NCBI GenBank assembly: GCA_964370855.1
Contig: CAYJMF010000098.1
Location: 1 to 17,993, forward strand
Source: JAKLKS01 sp964370855
GTDB taxonomy: Bacteria; Planctomycetota; JAJSAM01; JAKLKS01
Reading direction: 5' to 3'
Length of the DNA stretch: 17,993 nucleotides
Position numbers and translations under genes: made by a program. The notes beneath the pieces are model-generated. The model was not told the origin of the DNA. It saw only the letters and a list, made by a program, of their open reading frames with translations, and made no database searches. Positions 6,373 to 14,812 of the stretch are shown in pieces. Each line of letters opens with the position of its first letter. Position 1 is the stretch's first letter.

Positions 6373-7469
6373 CGGGCGACCCCCCGCAGCGCCGCGACCA
6401 TCCGCGGGGCGAGCACCGCGTAGGAGAACGCCCCCTCCACGAACCTCCGGCCCGCCCCTCCCATCCGGCGCCTGAGGGCGGCGTCGGAAAGGAGTTCCAG
6501 GAGCCGCGCCGTCCACTCCTCCCCCGTCGACGCGTGGAACCCCGTCTCCCCGTCCCGGACGAACTCGCGGTTGACGCCCACGGGGGACGCCACGCAGGGG
6601 AGCCCGCAGGCGGCGTAGAGGAGGGCCTTGTACCCGCACTTCCCCCGGGTCCAGGGATTGTCGGGCAGCGGGTAGATCCCCACGTCGAGGGAGGCGTAGT
6701 CCGAGCACTCCCGGTCCAGGGCCCACGCCCGCCGGATCACCTCCACCCCGGGAATCTCCACCGGCCCCGAGGCCCCCACGACCAGCAGGCGGAAGGGGAT
6801 CCTCGCCGCCGCGGCGGCGAGGGCGGGGGCGATCTCCCGGAGGCAGTAGGTGGCCGTGGGGCTGCCGATCCACCCGACGAGGAGGGGCCCGTCCCTTTGG
6901 ACCGGATCCGCGGGGCGGAAGGCCTCCGTGTCCACGGGCGTGGGGAGGATCTCGATGCGCCGGGCCCCGACCGTCCGGGCGTGGTCGGCGAGGATGGAGT
7001 TGCCCGCGAGGACGAGGTCGGCGCCCTCGAGGAAGGCGTCCACCTCCGCCGGGTCCTTCCCCCGGTTCATGGAGCGGCGGCTGTCGTCGCCGCCGGCGAC
7101 GAAGTCCCTGGGGTGGAGGTAGATGGCGTCGTCGAGGTCGTAGACGAGGGGGATGCCGCTCTCCTTCAGCCGGCGGAGGACCGGGCCGTTCCCCCGGGGC
7201 ACGACCTCCCGGTGGACGACGACGACGTCGTACCGGTCCAGGCGGGAGAGGAGCCTCCACCGGCGGACGTACCCCGCTGCGGTGCCCGCCGCCTTCCAGA
7301 GGACTCCCCCGGGACCGGGATCGTAGAACCTCCGGAAGGCCGCGTCCGAGAGGAACGGCGCGACCCGTCCCTCGATGCCCGCCTCACGCAGCGCCTCCAG
7401 GTACCCGTAGACCCGCGGGCGCACGGAGGGAGCGGCCCTCGGAAGCGTGGACAGGAACAGCGCTTTCAC
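6369..7469 (-). CDS. Glycosyltransferase, GT4-like (glycosyltransferase B)
   Basis: A 366-aa GT-B type enzyme that probably adds one sugar of the repeat unit at the cytoplasmic membrane face. It starts directly on the first Rossmann strand, KALFLSTLP (2-10), which supports the GTG at 7469. Conserved blocks are DVVVVHREVVPRG (81-93), VYDLDDAIYLHP (109-120), LLVGWIGSP (196-204) and RGKCGYKALLYAACG (275-289), followed by ASPVGVNREFV. These align block for block with the plus-strand enzyme at 880-2205, so the two are paralogues. The first 86 nt overlap the end of the preceding membrane-protein gene in another frame. Its stop forms a GTGA overlap with the deacetylase. Donor and acceptor are unknown. 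Confidence 0.92.
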   Translation of the reverse strand: MKALFLSTLPRAAPSVRPRVYGYLEALREAGIEGRVAPFLSDAAFRRFYDPGPGGVLWKAAGTAAGYVRRWRLLSRLDRYDVVVVHREVVPRGNGPVLRRLKESGIPLVYDLDDAIYLHPRDFVAGGDDSRRSMNRGKDPAEVDAFLEGADLVLAGNSILADHARTVGARRIEILPTPVDTEAFRPADPVQRDGPLLVGWIGSPTATYCLREIAPALAAAAARIPFRLLVVGASGPVEIPGVEVIRRAWALDRECSDYASLDVGIYPLPDNPWTRGKCGYKALLYAACGLPCVASPVGVNREFVRDGETGFHASTGEEWTARLLELLSDAALRRRMGGAGRRFVEGAFSYAVLAPRMVAALRGVAR

Positions 7470-8787
7470 GGATTCGGGACTCCCTCCTCCGGGCCCGGGC
7501 CTTGACGACGACCCCCACTCCCGCCACCGCGCAGAGGGGCACGATGACCTGGGAACGGTGTCGGAAGATGATGCCGATATTGCCCTCCACGAGCGCGTAG
7601 AGGACGCTGATTCCCACCACCGTCAGCAGGGTGGGGAGGATGGCCGGGAACCGGCGGCGCAGCATCCAGAGCAGCCCCGTCGCCACGGAGGGGAGGATGG
7701 AGTACCAGAGCAGGAGATCCACCACGGAGAGGACCTGGCGGGGGCTGCCGATCTGCCAGGGGAGGGGGCTCAGGTAGAAGTAGACGAGTCCCACCGGGAG
7801 GTAGCCGAGGGCGGCGGTCGGGGTCGAGATGTCGACGTCCGTCCCGAGGGAGCCCGCCACGGAGGGGCCGAGGGCGTTGTACTGCCGGTGCATGGCGAGG
7901 GTCTCGAGATTCGCCCTCTCAAGCTCCGATTCGCCGATGCCCAGGTACCGCACCGAGAGGATGAGGGCGACCATCACGGCCCCGCCCAGGACCACGGAGC
8001 GGAACGCGTTCCTCTGCCCGAGGACGAGGGAGACCGACAGCGCGACGGCGACGATGAGGAAGATGTAGGTGCGGAGGGTGGCGAGGCAGGCGAGGAGGCC
8101 GAGCACGGCGAGGAGGCGGGCCGGCGAGGGGGACTTCCGCAGCCGGTCCGTCTGGAGGAGCACGGCCGCGATCGCGAAGAGCGCGAGCACGTCCCGGACC
8201 ATGAGGGAGGACCAGAGCACCAGGGAGGGGAAGATCGCGATGAGGATCGCGGCCCTCCGCGCGGCCACCCGCCCCGCGAACCGGCCCGCGAGGGCGTGCA
8301 CGGGGAGGACGAGGGAGGCCCCGAGGAGCGCGTTGAGGAGGAGGGGGAGGAACTTGTGCACGCCGAAGGTGTGGTAGAGGGAGCCCACCAGGTAGAAGTA
8401 GCCGACCTCCACGCTCCCGAGGAACCGCGGGCTCAGGGGGATGGAGCTCTGCCCGGCGACCCAGTTCGCGAAGACCCTGGCGTTCAGGTCGAAGGTCTCC
8501 TCGTCGCCCCCGAGGTACCTCCACAGGTCCCCGTAATGGAGGAGGATCGTGGCGGCGATCCGCAGGGCGAAGGCCGCCCCCACGACCTTCACCAGGAACC
8601 GGCTCTCGGAGGATCCTCCCGGCGACGCCGCGGCCGCGCCGCCGCCGAGGAAGAACGTCCGCAGGGAGGCGACGAAGACACCCGCCGCCACGGCCCCCGC
8701 GAGGAGGCCCCCGCTCCCGCCCACGGCCACCGAGGCGCCGAGGGCCCCGACGGAGGCGACGAGGCCGGCGAGGGCGAGGGCCCTCAC
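7384..8787 (-). CDS. Polytopic membrane protein, GT-C or polymerase-like (membrane protein 2)
   Basis: A 467-aa multi-pass inner-membrane protein of a family found in polysaccharide loci but without an assigned reaction that I recognise. After the first helices, an acidic loop GGDEETFD (93-100) resembles the first-loop acidic motif of GT-C enzymes that use polyprenyl-phosphate sugars. Other blocks shared with the paralogue at 13337-14812 are WSSLMVRD (192-199), YFYLSPLPW (336-344) and EGNIGIIFRHR (401-411). Roles as a lipid-linked glycosyltransferase or repeat-unit polymerase both fit. The GTG at 8787 makes a GTGA overlap with glycosyltransferase A. The tail after about residue 428 is Arg-rich and lies in part within the 86-nt overlap with the next gene; it may be a read-through extension or mark a frameshift. 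Confidence 0.82.
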   Translation of the reverse strand: MRALALAGLVASVGALGASVAVGGSGGLLAGAVAAGVFVASLRTFFLGGGAAAASPGGSSESRFLVKVVGAAFALRIAATILLHYGDLWRYLGGDEETFDLNARVFANWVAGQSSIPLSPRFLGSVEVGYFYLVGSLYHTFGVHKFLPLLLNALLGASLVLPVHALAGRFAGRVAARRAAILIAIFPSLVLWSSLMVRDVLALFAIAAVLLQTDRLRKSPSPARLLAVLGLLACLATLRTYIFLIVAVALSVSLVLGQRNAFRSVVLGGAVMVALILSVRYLGIGESELERANLETLAMHRQYNALGPSVAGSLGTDVDISTPTAALGYLPVGLVYFYLSPLPWQIGSPRQVLSVVDLLLWYSILPSVATGLLWMLRRRFPAILPTLLTVVGISVLYALVEGNIGIIFRHRSQVIVPLCAVAGVGVVVKARARRRESRIRESAVPVHASEGRSLRAPAGLRVPGGAA

Positions 8788-10004
8788 CGGGCGATCATCC
8801 TCCGGCAGAGGTCCGAGAAGCGGCGGGCGCCGGAGGCGGCGTCGAATCGGGCCTCCGCCTCCCTCCTGCATCGCCCGGGAAGGCCGGCGTCCTCCCGGAG
8901 ACGGAGGATCCCGGCGCGGGCGGCGGCGAAGTCCGCCTCCCCGGAGCCCGCGATCACCATGCCCGTCCTCCCCCCGCCCACGATCGCCTCCACGTCCCCC
9001 ACGCCCGGCCCCGTGATCACCGGGACTCCGCAGGCCAGGAACTCCCCCAGCTTCGTGGGGCAGGATGCCTTCTTGCTGCGGCAGGATCGTATGAAGAACA
9101 CTCCGGCATGGGAAGCGGAGATCCAGCGGGGGACGTCCCCGTGGTCCACCCGGGTGACCAGGAACCGATCCTCCGGGACGCCGCGGGCGGACAGGCCCTC
9201 GCGGACGGCCCCGGCGGGATCCTCGGTCAGGAAGAGGAGCCTCGCCTCCCCGTCGGAGCGAACCGCGCTCGCGCCGAAGTCGAGCATGCGGTCGAGGAGG
9301 TACCACGTCCCCGTGGCGCCGAGGAACGTGTAGATCCTCCTCCCGGCGAAGGGGGCGAGGGCGGCGGGCTCCGTCCCCGGCGCCGCGGGCCGGAAGCGAT
9401 CGAGATCGGTCCCGCAGGGGATGACCTCCAGGGGGGTGCCCGCGGGAAGGAGGCCCTCCTCCCGGAGGACGGCGGCGCCGGCCTCCGCGAGGACCACGAC
9501 GCCCCCGGCCCGCCGGAGCAGGCGCTTCTCCAGCCGCTTCCACATGCCGTAAAGGGGGTTCCCCCGCGACCAGAGGCCGCCGTCCACCCTCTCGTCGGGC
9601 CAGAAGCCCCGCATGTCGAAGAGGAGACGCGCCCCGTGGCGCCTCCCCGCCAGGTCGCAGAGGAGGGCCGGCACGTAGGAGCGGGCGTGGAGCACCGCGG
9701 GGCGTTCCTCCTCGACGAGCCTGCCCACGGCGCGCAGGCCCGCGGCGAGATCGAGGAACATGTTCCGCCGCCAGGGAAGGAGGGTCCAGGGGATCCCCGC
9801 CGCGCGCAGCTCCCCCGCGGCCTCCTCCTCCGCCCCCTCCCGCGCGAGGAGCTCCGGCTTCTCGAAGGAGAGCAGGCGGACCCGCCAGCCCCCGGCGCGG
9901 TAGCCGCGCAGGTAGGGCACGGTCTGGGAGCGGCCGGGTCCGCCGAGGATCCCGTCGTAGGAGACGAAGAGGATCCCCGGGGCCTCCGCCGGCCCCGCGG
10001 TCAC
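8784..10004 (-). CDS. Glycosyltransferase family 4 protein (glycosyltransferase A)
   Basis: A 406-aa GT-B enzyme of the GT4 type, probably building the glycan repeat unit in the cytoplasm. The N-terminal strand ILFVSYDGILGGPGRSQ (11-27) includes the glycine-rich loop after strand 1. LFDMRGFWPDE (128-138) is typical of the acceptor domain, and VIPCGTDLDRF (194-204) is the classic inter-domain strand. KKASCPTKLGEFLACGVPV (311-329) carries the donor-binding helix and the E-x7-E-like region. It is clearly more distant from the other two glycosyltransferases here than they are from each other. The GTG at 10004 makes a GTGA overlap with the asparagine synthase stop; 10 residues then lead into strand 1. 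Length is normal. The sugar donor is unknown. Confidence 0.93.
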   Translation of the reverse strand: MTAGPAEAPGILFVSYDGILGGPGRSQTVPYLRGYRAGGWRVRLLSFEKPELLAREGAEEEAAGELRAAGIPWTLLPWRRNMFLDLAAGLRAVGRLVEEERPAVLHARSYVPALLCDLAGRRHGARLLFDMRGFWPDERVDGGLWSRGNPLYGMWKRLEKRLLRRAGGVVVLAEAGAAVLREEGLLPAGTPLEVIPCGTDLDRFRPAAPGTEPAALAPFAGRRIYTFLGATGTWYLLDRMLDFGASAVRSDGEARLLFLTEDPAGAVREGLSARGVPEDRFLVTRVDHGDVPRWISASHAGVFFIRSCRSKKASCPTKLGEFLACGVPVITGPGVGDVEAIVGGGRTGMVIAGSGEADFAAARAGILRLREDAGLPGRCRREAEARFDAASGARRFSDLCRRMIAR

Positions 10005-11860
10005 GGGCCGCCCCCGCCCCGCCGGCGCTCCGCCCAGGAGGCGAGGGCGAGGAGGACCCAGATCCGGATCCGGTGGTTGCCGCGGCCCGCGAGATGCTCG
10101 TCGAGGAGGACCGACGGGAACCCGGGAGCGACGGCCCCGAGTGCCGCGAGGGGGCCCTCCGGGGCCAGGAGCCGCCGCGCCTCCTCCCGAAGCGGGCCCC
10201 GCAGCGCGCGGTCCACGGGGGCGGCGAACCCCCGCTTCCGGCGCGCCAGCAGCGCCCCCGGGAGGCTCCGCTCCACGGCGGCGCGGAGGACGCGCTTCCC
10301 GCGGAAGCCCCGCACCTTGAAGGCGGAGGGGAGGGAGACCCCCAGCTCCACCACCTCCCGCTCCTGGAAGGGGGAGCGCGCCTCCAGGCCGCGGGACATG
10401 GTCGAGACGTCCACCTTGACGTTCATGAAGTCGGGCAGGTGGGTCCGCAGGTCCGTGCGCAGCATGCGGTCCACCGGATCCCGTCCGCCGGATCCCGCGT
10501 AGAGGGACGAGAGCCAATCCCGCGGCAGGTCCCCGTGCTCCGCACGGAAGCGGGGGTCCAGCATCCTCTCCCGGTACCCCCCTCCGAAGCAGTCGTACAT
10601 CTCGAAGTAGCGCCCCTCCTCGGGGAGGGCGGCCAGCGCCAGGGCCCTCCGTACCCTCCCCGTCGAGAGGCGCCCCGCCCACCCCGCCGGCCCACGGGGC
10701 AGGAGGTCCACGAGGGCGAGGTAGGCGTGCCGGTGGTACCCGCCCAGGATCTCGTCCCCGCCGTCCCCCGTCAGGGCGACCTTGACCCGGGCCGAGGCGG
10801 CCCCGGCGAGGGCGGCGGTGACGGCGGCGGAGGAGTCCCCGAAGGGTTCGCCGAATCGGGCCAGCATCCCGGCCAGCTCCTCCGGCGCGGGGGGAACGGC
10901 GTCGAGGATCTCGTGGTCGAGCCGGAGGTGGCGCGCGATGGCCGCGGCCCCCGCGGATTCGTCGAAGGCGGGATCCGGGTGGCGGATCGTGAAGGCCTTG
11001 AGTCCCGGCGCTGCCTCCGCCGCGGCGACCGCGACGGCGGCGGAATCGAGGCCGCTGGAGAGGAACAGCCCGAGGGGCTCGTCGGAGAGGAGCCGCCGCT
11101 TCGTCGCCGACACGAGGGAGGCGCCGAGGGCCTCGACGGCGTCGTCGAAGGAGCCCGTGAAGGTGCCCGGGGCCGGGGGCGCCCACCAGGTCTCCGTGGA
11201 GCCCGCCCCCCGGGGGGTCACCGGCAGGAGATGCCCCCCGGGCAGCTTGCGGGCGGCGCGCAGGATGGTCCACGGGGCGGGGACGTAGGAGAAGGCGAGG
11301 AAGTGGGAGATCGCCTCGGGATCGGGATCCCCCGGAAGATCCCCGATCTCCACCAGCGCGTCGAGGGTGCTCGCGAAGAAGAGCCGCCCGCCGCGCCGCG
11401 CCGTGAACAGGGGCTTCTCCCCGAGCGGGTCTCGGGCGAGGAGGAGGGATCCGGCCAGGGAGTCGTGGACGGCGAAGGCGAACTGCCCCCGCAGCGCGTT
11501 GACGGCCGCGGCGCCGCGCAGCGCCACCAGCCGCAGGAGGACCTCCGTGTCGGACCGCGTGGAGAAGCGCTCCCCGCGGGCCTCCAGGTCCCGGCGGATC
11601 TCCCCGTGGTTGAAGATCTCCCCGTTGAAGACGATCCGCCACCGGCCGTCGGGGGTGGCCATGGGTTGTGACCCGCCCTCCCGGTCGATGATGGAGAGCC
11701 GGCGGTGCCCGAGCCCGCACCGGCCGTCGCCGCTGATCCAGGCGCCTTCGCCGTCGGGCCCCCTGTGGGCCATGAGCCCCGTGGCCCGCCGGAGGCGATG
11801 GGGCCCGGGCGGGGGCCCCTCCGCCGCTTCCGTGGCGATCCACCCGACGATGCCGCACAT
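10001..11860 (-). CDS. asnB: Asparagine synthase (glutamine-hydrolysing)
   Basis: An ATP-dependent amidotransferase: the N-terminal Ntn glutaminase domain frees ammonia from glutamine and the C-terminal synthetase domain adenylates a carboxylate. The 619-aa length is normal. Cys2 after the initiator Met (MCGIVGW) is the nucleophile; MAHRGPDGEG (30-39), RLSIID (54-59) and FNGEI (78-82) complete the glutaminase site. The PP-loop LSSGLDSA (267-274) and LTGDGGDEILGGYHRH (363-378) define the synthetase. The ATG at 11860 is fixed by Cys2, with GGAG just upstream inside the end of the flippase gene. Homologues are frequent in exopolysaccharide loci, where they may amidate a uronic acid or glycan precursor rather than supply asparagine; that role is inferred from position only. 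Confidence 0.95.
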   Translation of the reverse strand: MCGIVGWIATEAAEGPPPGPHRLRRATGLMAHRGPDGEGAWISGDGRCGLGHRRLSIIDREGGSQPMATPDGRWRIVFNGEIFNHGEIRRDLEARGERFSTRSDTEVLLRLVALRGAAAVNALRGQFAFAVHDSLAGSLLLARDPLGEKPLFTARRGGRLFFASTLDALVEIGDLPGDPDPEAISHFLAFSYVPAPWTILRAARKLPGGHLLPVTPRGAGSTETWWAPPAPGTFTGSFDDAVEALGASLVSATKRRLLSDEPLGLFLSSGLDSAAVAVAAAEAAPGLKAFTIRHPDPAFDESAGAAAIARHLRLDHEILDAVPPAPEELAGMLARFGEPFGDSSAAVTAALAGAASARVKVALTGDGGDEILGGYHRHAYLALVDLLPRGPAGWAGRLSTGRVRRALALAALPEEGRYFEMYDCFGGGYRERMLDPRFRAEHGDLPRDWLSSLYAGSGGRDPVDRMLRTDLRTHLPDFMNVKVDVSTMSRGLEARSPFQEREVVELGVSLPSAFKVRGFRGKRVLRAAVERSLPGALLARRKRGFAAPVDRALRGPLREEARRLLAPEGPLAALGAVAPGFPSVLLDEHLAGRGNHRIRIWVLLALASWAERRRGGGGP

Positions 11861-11864
11861 GCCC

Positions 11865-13340
11865 CTACTCTCCGGCGCCGCCCTCCGGGGGGGAAGGAAC
11901 CCCCGGGGCCCGTCCCGATCCCTTCCCGAGGAGGGGGGCCGCGGGGGGGGCCGCCGCCGCCAGCGGAAGCCCGAACCGCAGGAGGGCCCCCGCCGCCGCG
12001 TCGGCGGGCGGAACGACGGGGAGGGAGAGGAGCGCGTCCGCGGCGAGGGCCGCCGCGGCCAGGAGCGCCCCTTCCGCGGCGAAGCGGACCCATCCGCCGC
12101 CCCCGATGCCGAGGACGCCGGCCGCCTGCCGGAGCAGGAGCGACAGGAGCAGGAATCCCCCCGCCGTCCCCGCGATGCAGACGCCGACGATGCCGCCCCC
12201 GAGGAGCGCCGCCGCGGACTGGCCGGCCGCCGTCAGCAGGAGCACCGCGACCTGGGAGCGGAGGACCTCCCTCTCCCCCCGCACCGTGACGAGGAGGGTC
12301 CTCGTCGGGATGGAGAGGCAGAGGAAGAACACGCCCGGCAGGTAGGCCCTCAGCGGCGGGAGGGAATCCTGGTAGGCCGGGAGGAGGGACCTCACGAGGA
12401 CGTCCGTCGCCTGGAAGCCGAGGAGGACCAGGCAGGCCAGGGGAGGACCGAGGCCGCGATGGCTCCGCTCCGCCATCTCCCGGAGGCTCCCCGCCCTCTC
12501 GCCGCTCCTCCCGTAGCGCTCCCCGGCCAGGGGCCAGAGGACCCCGGAGAACACGTCCGGGAGGAACAGGAGGGCCGACCCGGAGAGGAGCAGGATCCCG
12601 TACCGGCCCAGGGCCTCCCTTCCGAGGATCGCCCCCACGAGCACGCGGTCCACCTGGAACAGGAGGAGGAAGGTGAGCCCCACGAGCCACGCCGCCCACC
12701 CCCGCCGTACGAGCGGGGCGTAGTCCCCGGCCCGGGGGCGGGAGGGCAGGGGGAGCGGCTCCCGGGAGACGGCGGCGGCCGCGGCCACGGCGACGGCGGC
12801 CCCCGCGATCCACGCCGCCAGCGCCCCGGTGATGTACCTCCCGGGGACGAGGAGGAGGAGTCCCGCGAGATGGACCGCGGCGAAGGAGATCTGGAGGACG
12901 GCCAGCGTCCCGAAGCGTCCCCGCGCCCGGAGCACCGCCGCCGCCGCCTGGACCACCTGCCAGGCGAGGCACGCGCCCGCGAGGAGCGCCGCCGCCAGCC
13001 CGAGCCCCCGCCCCCCCTCCCACCGCAGGAGGACGGCCGCCGCCACGGAGGGGACGATGGAGAGGAGGCACCCGAAGGCGAGGGCCCGCCTCTCGAGGGA
13101 CCGCGCCTCCTCCGCCCGCCCCGCGGCCCGGAGCAGCGGCCCGTCCAGGGCGACGGCGTGGAGGGCGCCGAGCTGGCACTCCCCGACGAGGCGCAGGGCC
13201 ACGAGGCACCCCTGCCAGAGCCCGAAGGCGGCGGGCCCCATGACCCTCGCGATGATGACGCTCCGGACGAGCCCCACGATGGCGACGGAGGCGGAGCCGA
13301 GGGCGTGGAAGGAGAGGCCCCGGAGGAGGATGCGCCTCAT
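11865..13340 (-). CDS. Oligosaccharide flippase, Wzx/MATE-like (MOP superfamily)
   Basis: Probably flips the undecaprenyl-linked repeat unit from the cytoplasmic to the outer face of the inner membrane. The 491-aa protein has about a dozen or more hydrophobic segments across its length. Its N-terminus reads like the polysaccharide-synthesis flippases: a basic start, a first helix ending near Arg26, then IIARVMGPAAFGLWQG (29-44). WPLAGERYGRSGE and IPTRTLLVTVRGE in the second half occur where such proteins carry their cytoplasmic loops. The C-terminus is a Pro/Gly-rich tail. The ATG at 13340 makes an ATGA overlap with membrane protein 1 and has GGAGGAG about 10 nt upstream. Four nt separate its stop from asnB. 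Confidence 0.85.
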   Translation of the reverse strand: MRRILLRGLSFHALGSASVAIVGLVRSVIIARVMGPAAFGLWQGCLVALRLVGECQLGALHAVALDGPLLRAAGRAEEARSLERRALAFGCLLSIVPSVAAAVLLRWEGGRGLGLAAALLAGACLAWQVVQAAAAVLRARGRFGTLAVLQISFAAVHLAGLLLLVPGRYITGALAAWIAGAAVAVAAAAAVSREPLPLPSRPRAGDYAPLVRRGWAAWLVGLTFLLLFQVDRVLVGAILGREALGRYGILLLSGSALLFLPDVFSGVLWPLAGERYGRSGERAGSLREMAERSHRGLGPPLACLVLLGFQATDVLVRSLLPAYQDSLPPLRAYLPGVFFLCLSIPTRTLLVTVRGEREVLRSQVAVLLLTAAGQSAAALLGGGIVGVCIAGTAGGFLLLSLLLRQAAGVLGIGGGGWVRFAAEGALLAAAALAADALLSLPVVPPADAAAGALLRFGLPLAAAAPPAAPLLGKGSGRAPGVPSPPEGGAGE

Positions 13341-14812
13341 GCCCGGCGCAGCTCCTCCATCCCCGCCAGGAGGCAGCCGGCCCCCGCGGCGAGGACCGCG
13401 GCGAGGGGAAGCCGGTGGCGCACGACGATGCCCGAATTCGCCTCGAGGAGGCCGAGGAGGCCCACCCCCACGAGGACGAACAGGGCCGCCGGAGCCGACG
13501 CCGCGGGGCGCCGCCGGAGGCCGGCCCCGATCCCGACCAGTCCGAGGACGGCCACGGCGGATCCCGCCAGGGCCCCGAGCCCGTAGAGGAGGCGCCCTCC
13601 CCCGGCCGCCGCCCAGGGCCAGGGGGCGAAGAGCACGAACAGCGCCCCCAGGGGGAGGAACAGGAGGAGGGAGAGGGGGCCGTCGAAGGCGAGGCCGGGG
13701 AGGAAGTCGGGGGCGTTGCCGACGGTGTTGCGGCGGACCGCGGTGAGGACCTCCGGGGTGAAGTAGGCCCCGTAGCGCCACCCGACGACGGCCAGGGAGG
13801 CCCCGGCGACGGCCAGGAACAGGACGGGGAGGAGGACGCCGCCGGGCCCTCGCCGCGCGGCGGCGGAGAGCGCCTCGAACCCGGCCAGGAGGACGACCAC
13901 CGCGCCGAGCACCCCCGCCATGGGGAAGGAGTTCCAGGCGAGGAGGGCCACGGGAATCGCGGCGGCCAGCAGCGTCCCGCGGAACAGGCTCCCCGGACGC
14001 CTCGCCATGAACGCCAGGGCGGTCAGCACGAGGACCGTCGTGAGCCCGTCCCTCGAGAGGGTGGCCGACCAGAGCGCCTGTTCCGGCCCGAGGGCCACCA
14101 GCACCACGGCGAGGGAGGCCGCCCGCGCCCCTCCCGCGGGCCGGGCGAGCTCCCCGGCGAGGAGGGCCGCCAGCAGCCCGAGGAGGATGCCGAGGACCCG
14201 GCCCGCGAGGAGGTCCGGCCCCGCCAGGAGGTAGGTCCCGGAGAGCAGGTAGAGGTAGGCCCCGCGGTTCTCGGCGAAGGGATGGTCCGCGAGGGAGGAG
14301 GCGCCTCCCGCCTGCCAGCAGGCGGCGGCGTCCGACGCCAGCGGGTGGTAGAGCCCGGTCTCGTCCGGCATCCCTCCCCGTGCGGAGAGGAGGACCGCGG
14401 CGGCGACCCTCAGCAGGAGGCCGCCGGCGAGGGCGGCGGCGGCGATGCGCCGATCGGCGCCTTCGTGGAGGGAGAGGAGGAGGGCCGCGAGCAGGGACGT
14501 CCCCCCGAGGAGGACCAGCGCCGACGCGGCGGCGGCCCCGGCCGTCCCCTCGAGGAGGAGCCGCGCCGCCGGAACGGCAGCCACCACGGCCGCCAGCACG
14601 GCGAGGGGCCGGCGTCCCGCCAGCGCCACGGTGGAGGCGGCACCGTCGGCGGAACGCGCGAGCAGGCGGCGGACCCCGGACAGGGAGGGCCCGAGGAGCG
14701 CCGAGGCCGCGCTGCCGGCGGCGGACCACCGCATCGGCGGCTCCGCCTCCCCGGCCCCCGCTCCCGTCAGGGCGCCCGCTGCCCGGACCAGGAGCGACGG
14801 GCGGAACCTCAT
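13337..14812 (-). CDS. Polytopic membrane protein, GT-C or polymerase-like (membrane protein 1)
   Basis: A 491-aa multi-pass membrane protein paralogous to the one at 7384-8787. Shared blocks in the same order are an acidic first loop GMPDETGLYHP (147-157), an aromatic segment RGAYLYLLSGTYLL, WSATLSRDG (248-256), LFAPWPW (394-400) and EANSGIVVRHR (457-467). The acidic loop and the helix spacing suggest a GT-C fold using polyprenyl-linked donors, but a repeat-unit polymerase is equally possible. It has about 60 extra N-terminal residues compared with the paralogue; internal start M27 would shorten them, yet the ATG at 14812 gives a tidy ATGA overlap with the upstream gene. It immediately precedes the flippase, also by ATGA overlap, so translational coupling is likely. 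Confidence 0.8.
   Translation of the reverse strand: MRFRPSLLVRAAGALTGAGAGEAEPPMRWSAAGSAASALLGPSLSGVRRLLARSADGAASTVALAGRRPLAVLAAVVAAVPAARLLLEGTAGAAAASALVLLGGTSLLAALLLSLHEGADRRIAAAALAGGLLLRVAAAVLLSARGGMPDETGLYHPLASDAAACWQAGGASSLADHPFAENRGAYLYLLSGTYLLAGPDLLAGRVLGILLGLLAALLAGELARPAGGARAASLAVVLVALGPEQALWSATLSRDGLTTVLVLTALAFMARRPGSLFRGTLLAAAIPVALLAWNSFPMAGVLGAVVVLLAGFEALSAAARRGPGGVLLPVLFLAVAGASLAVVGWRYGAYFTPEVLTAVRRNTVGNAPDFLPGLAFDGPLSLLLFLPLGALFVLFAPWPWAAAGGGRLLYGLGALAGSAVAVLGLVGIGAGLRRRPAASAPAALFVLVGVGLLGLLEANSGIVVRHRLPLAAVLAAGAGCLLAGMEELRRA

Noticed and set aside
7447..9333. Long open frame on the plus strand across membrane protein 2 and glycosyltransferase A
   Set aside because: The translation is dominated by Glu/Arg/Gly/Pro repeats with no motif, the usual antisense shadow in GC-rich coding DNA; the minus-strand genes there have clear family motifs.
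10073..11671. Plus-strand open frame antisense to asnB
   Set aside because: Shadow of asnB, whose catalytic motifs on the minus strand are complete.
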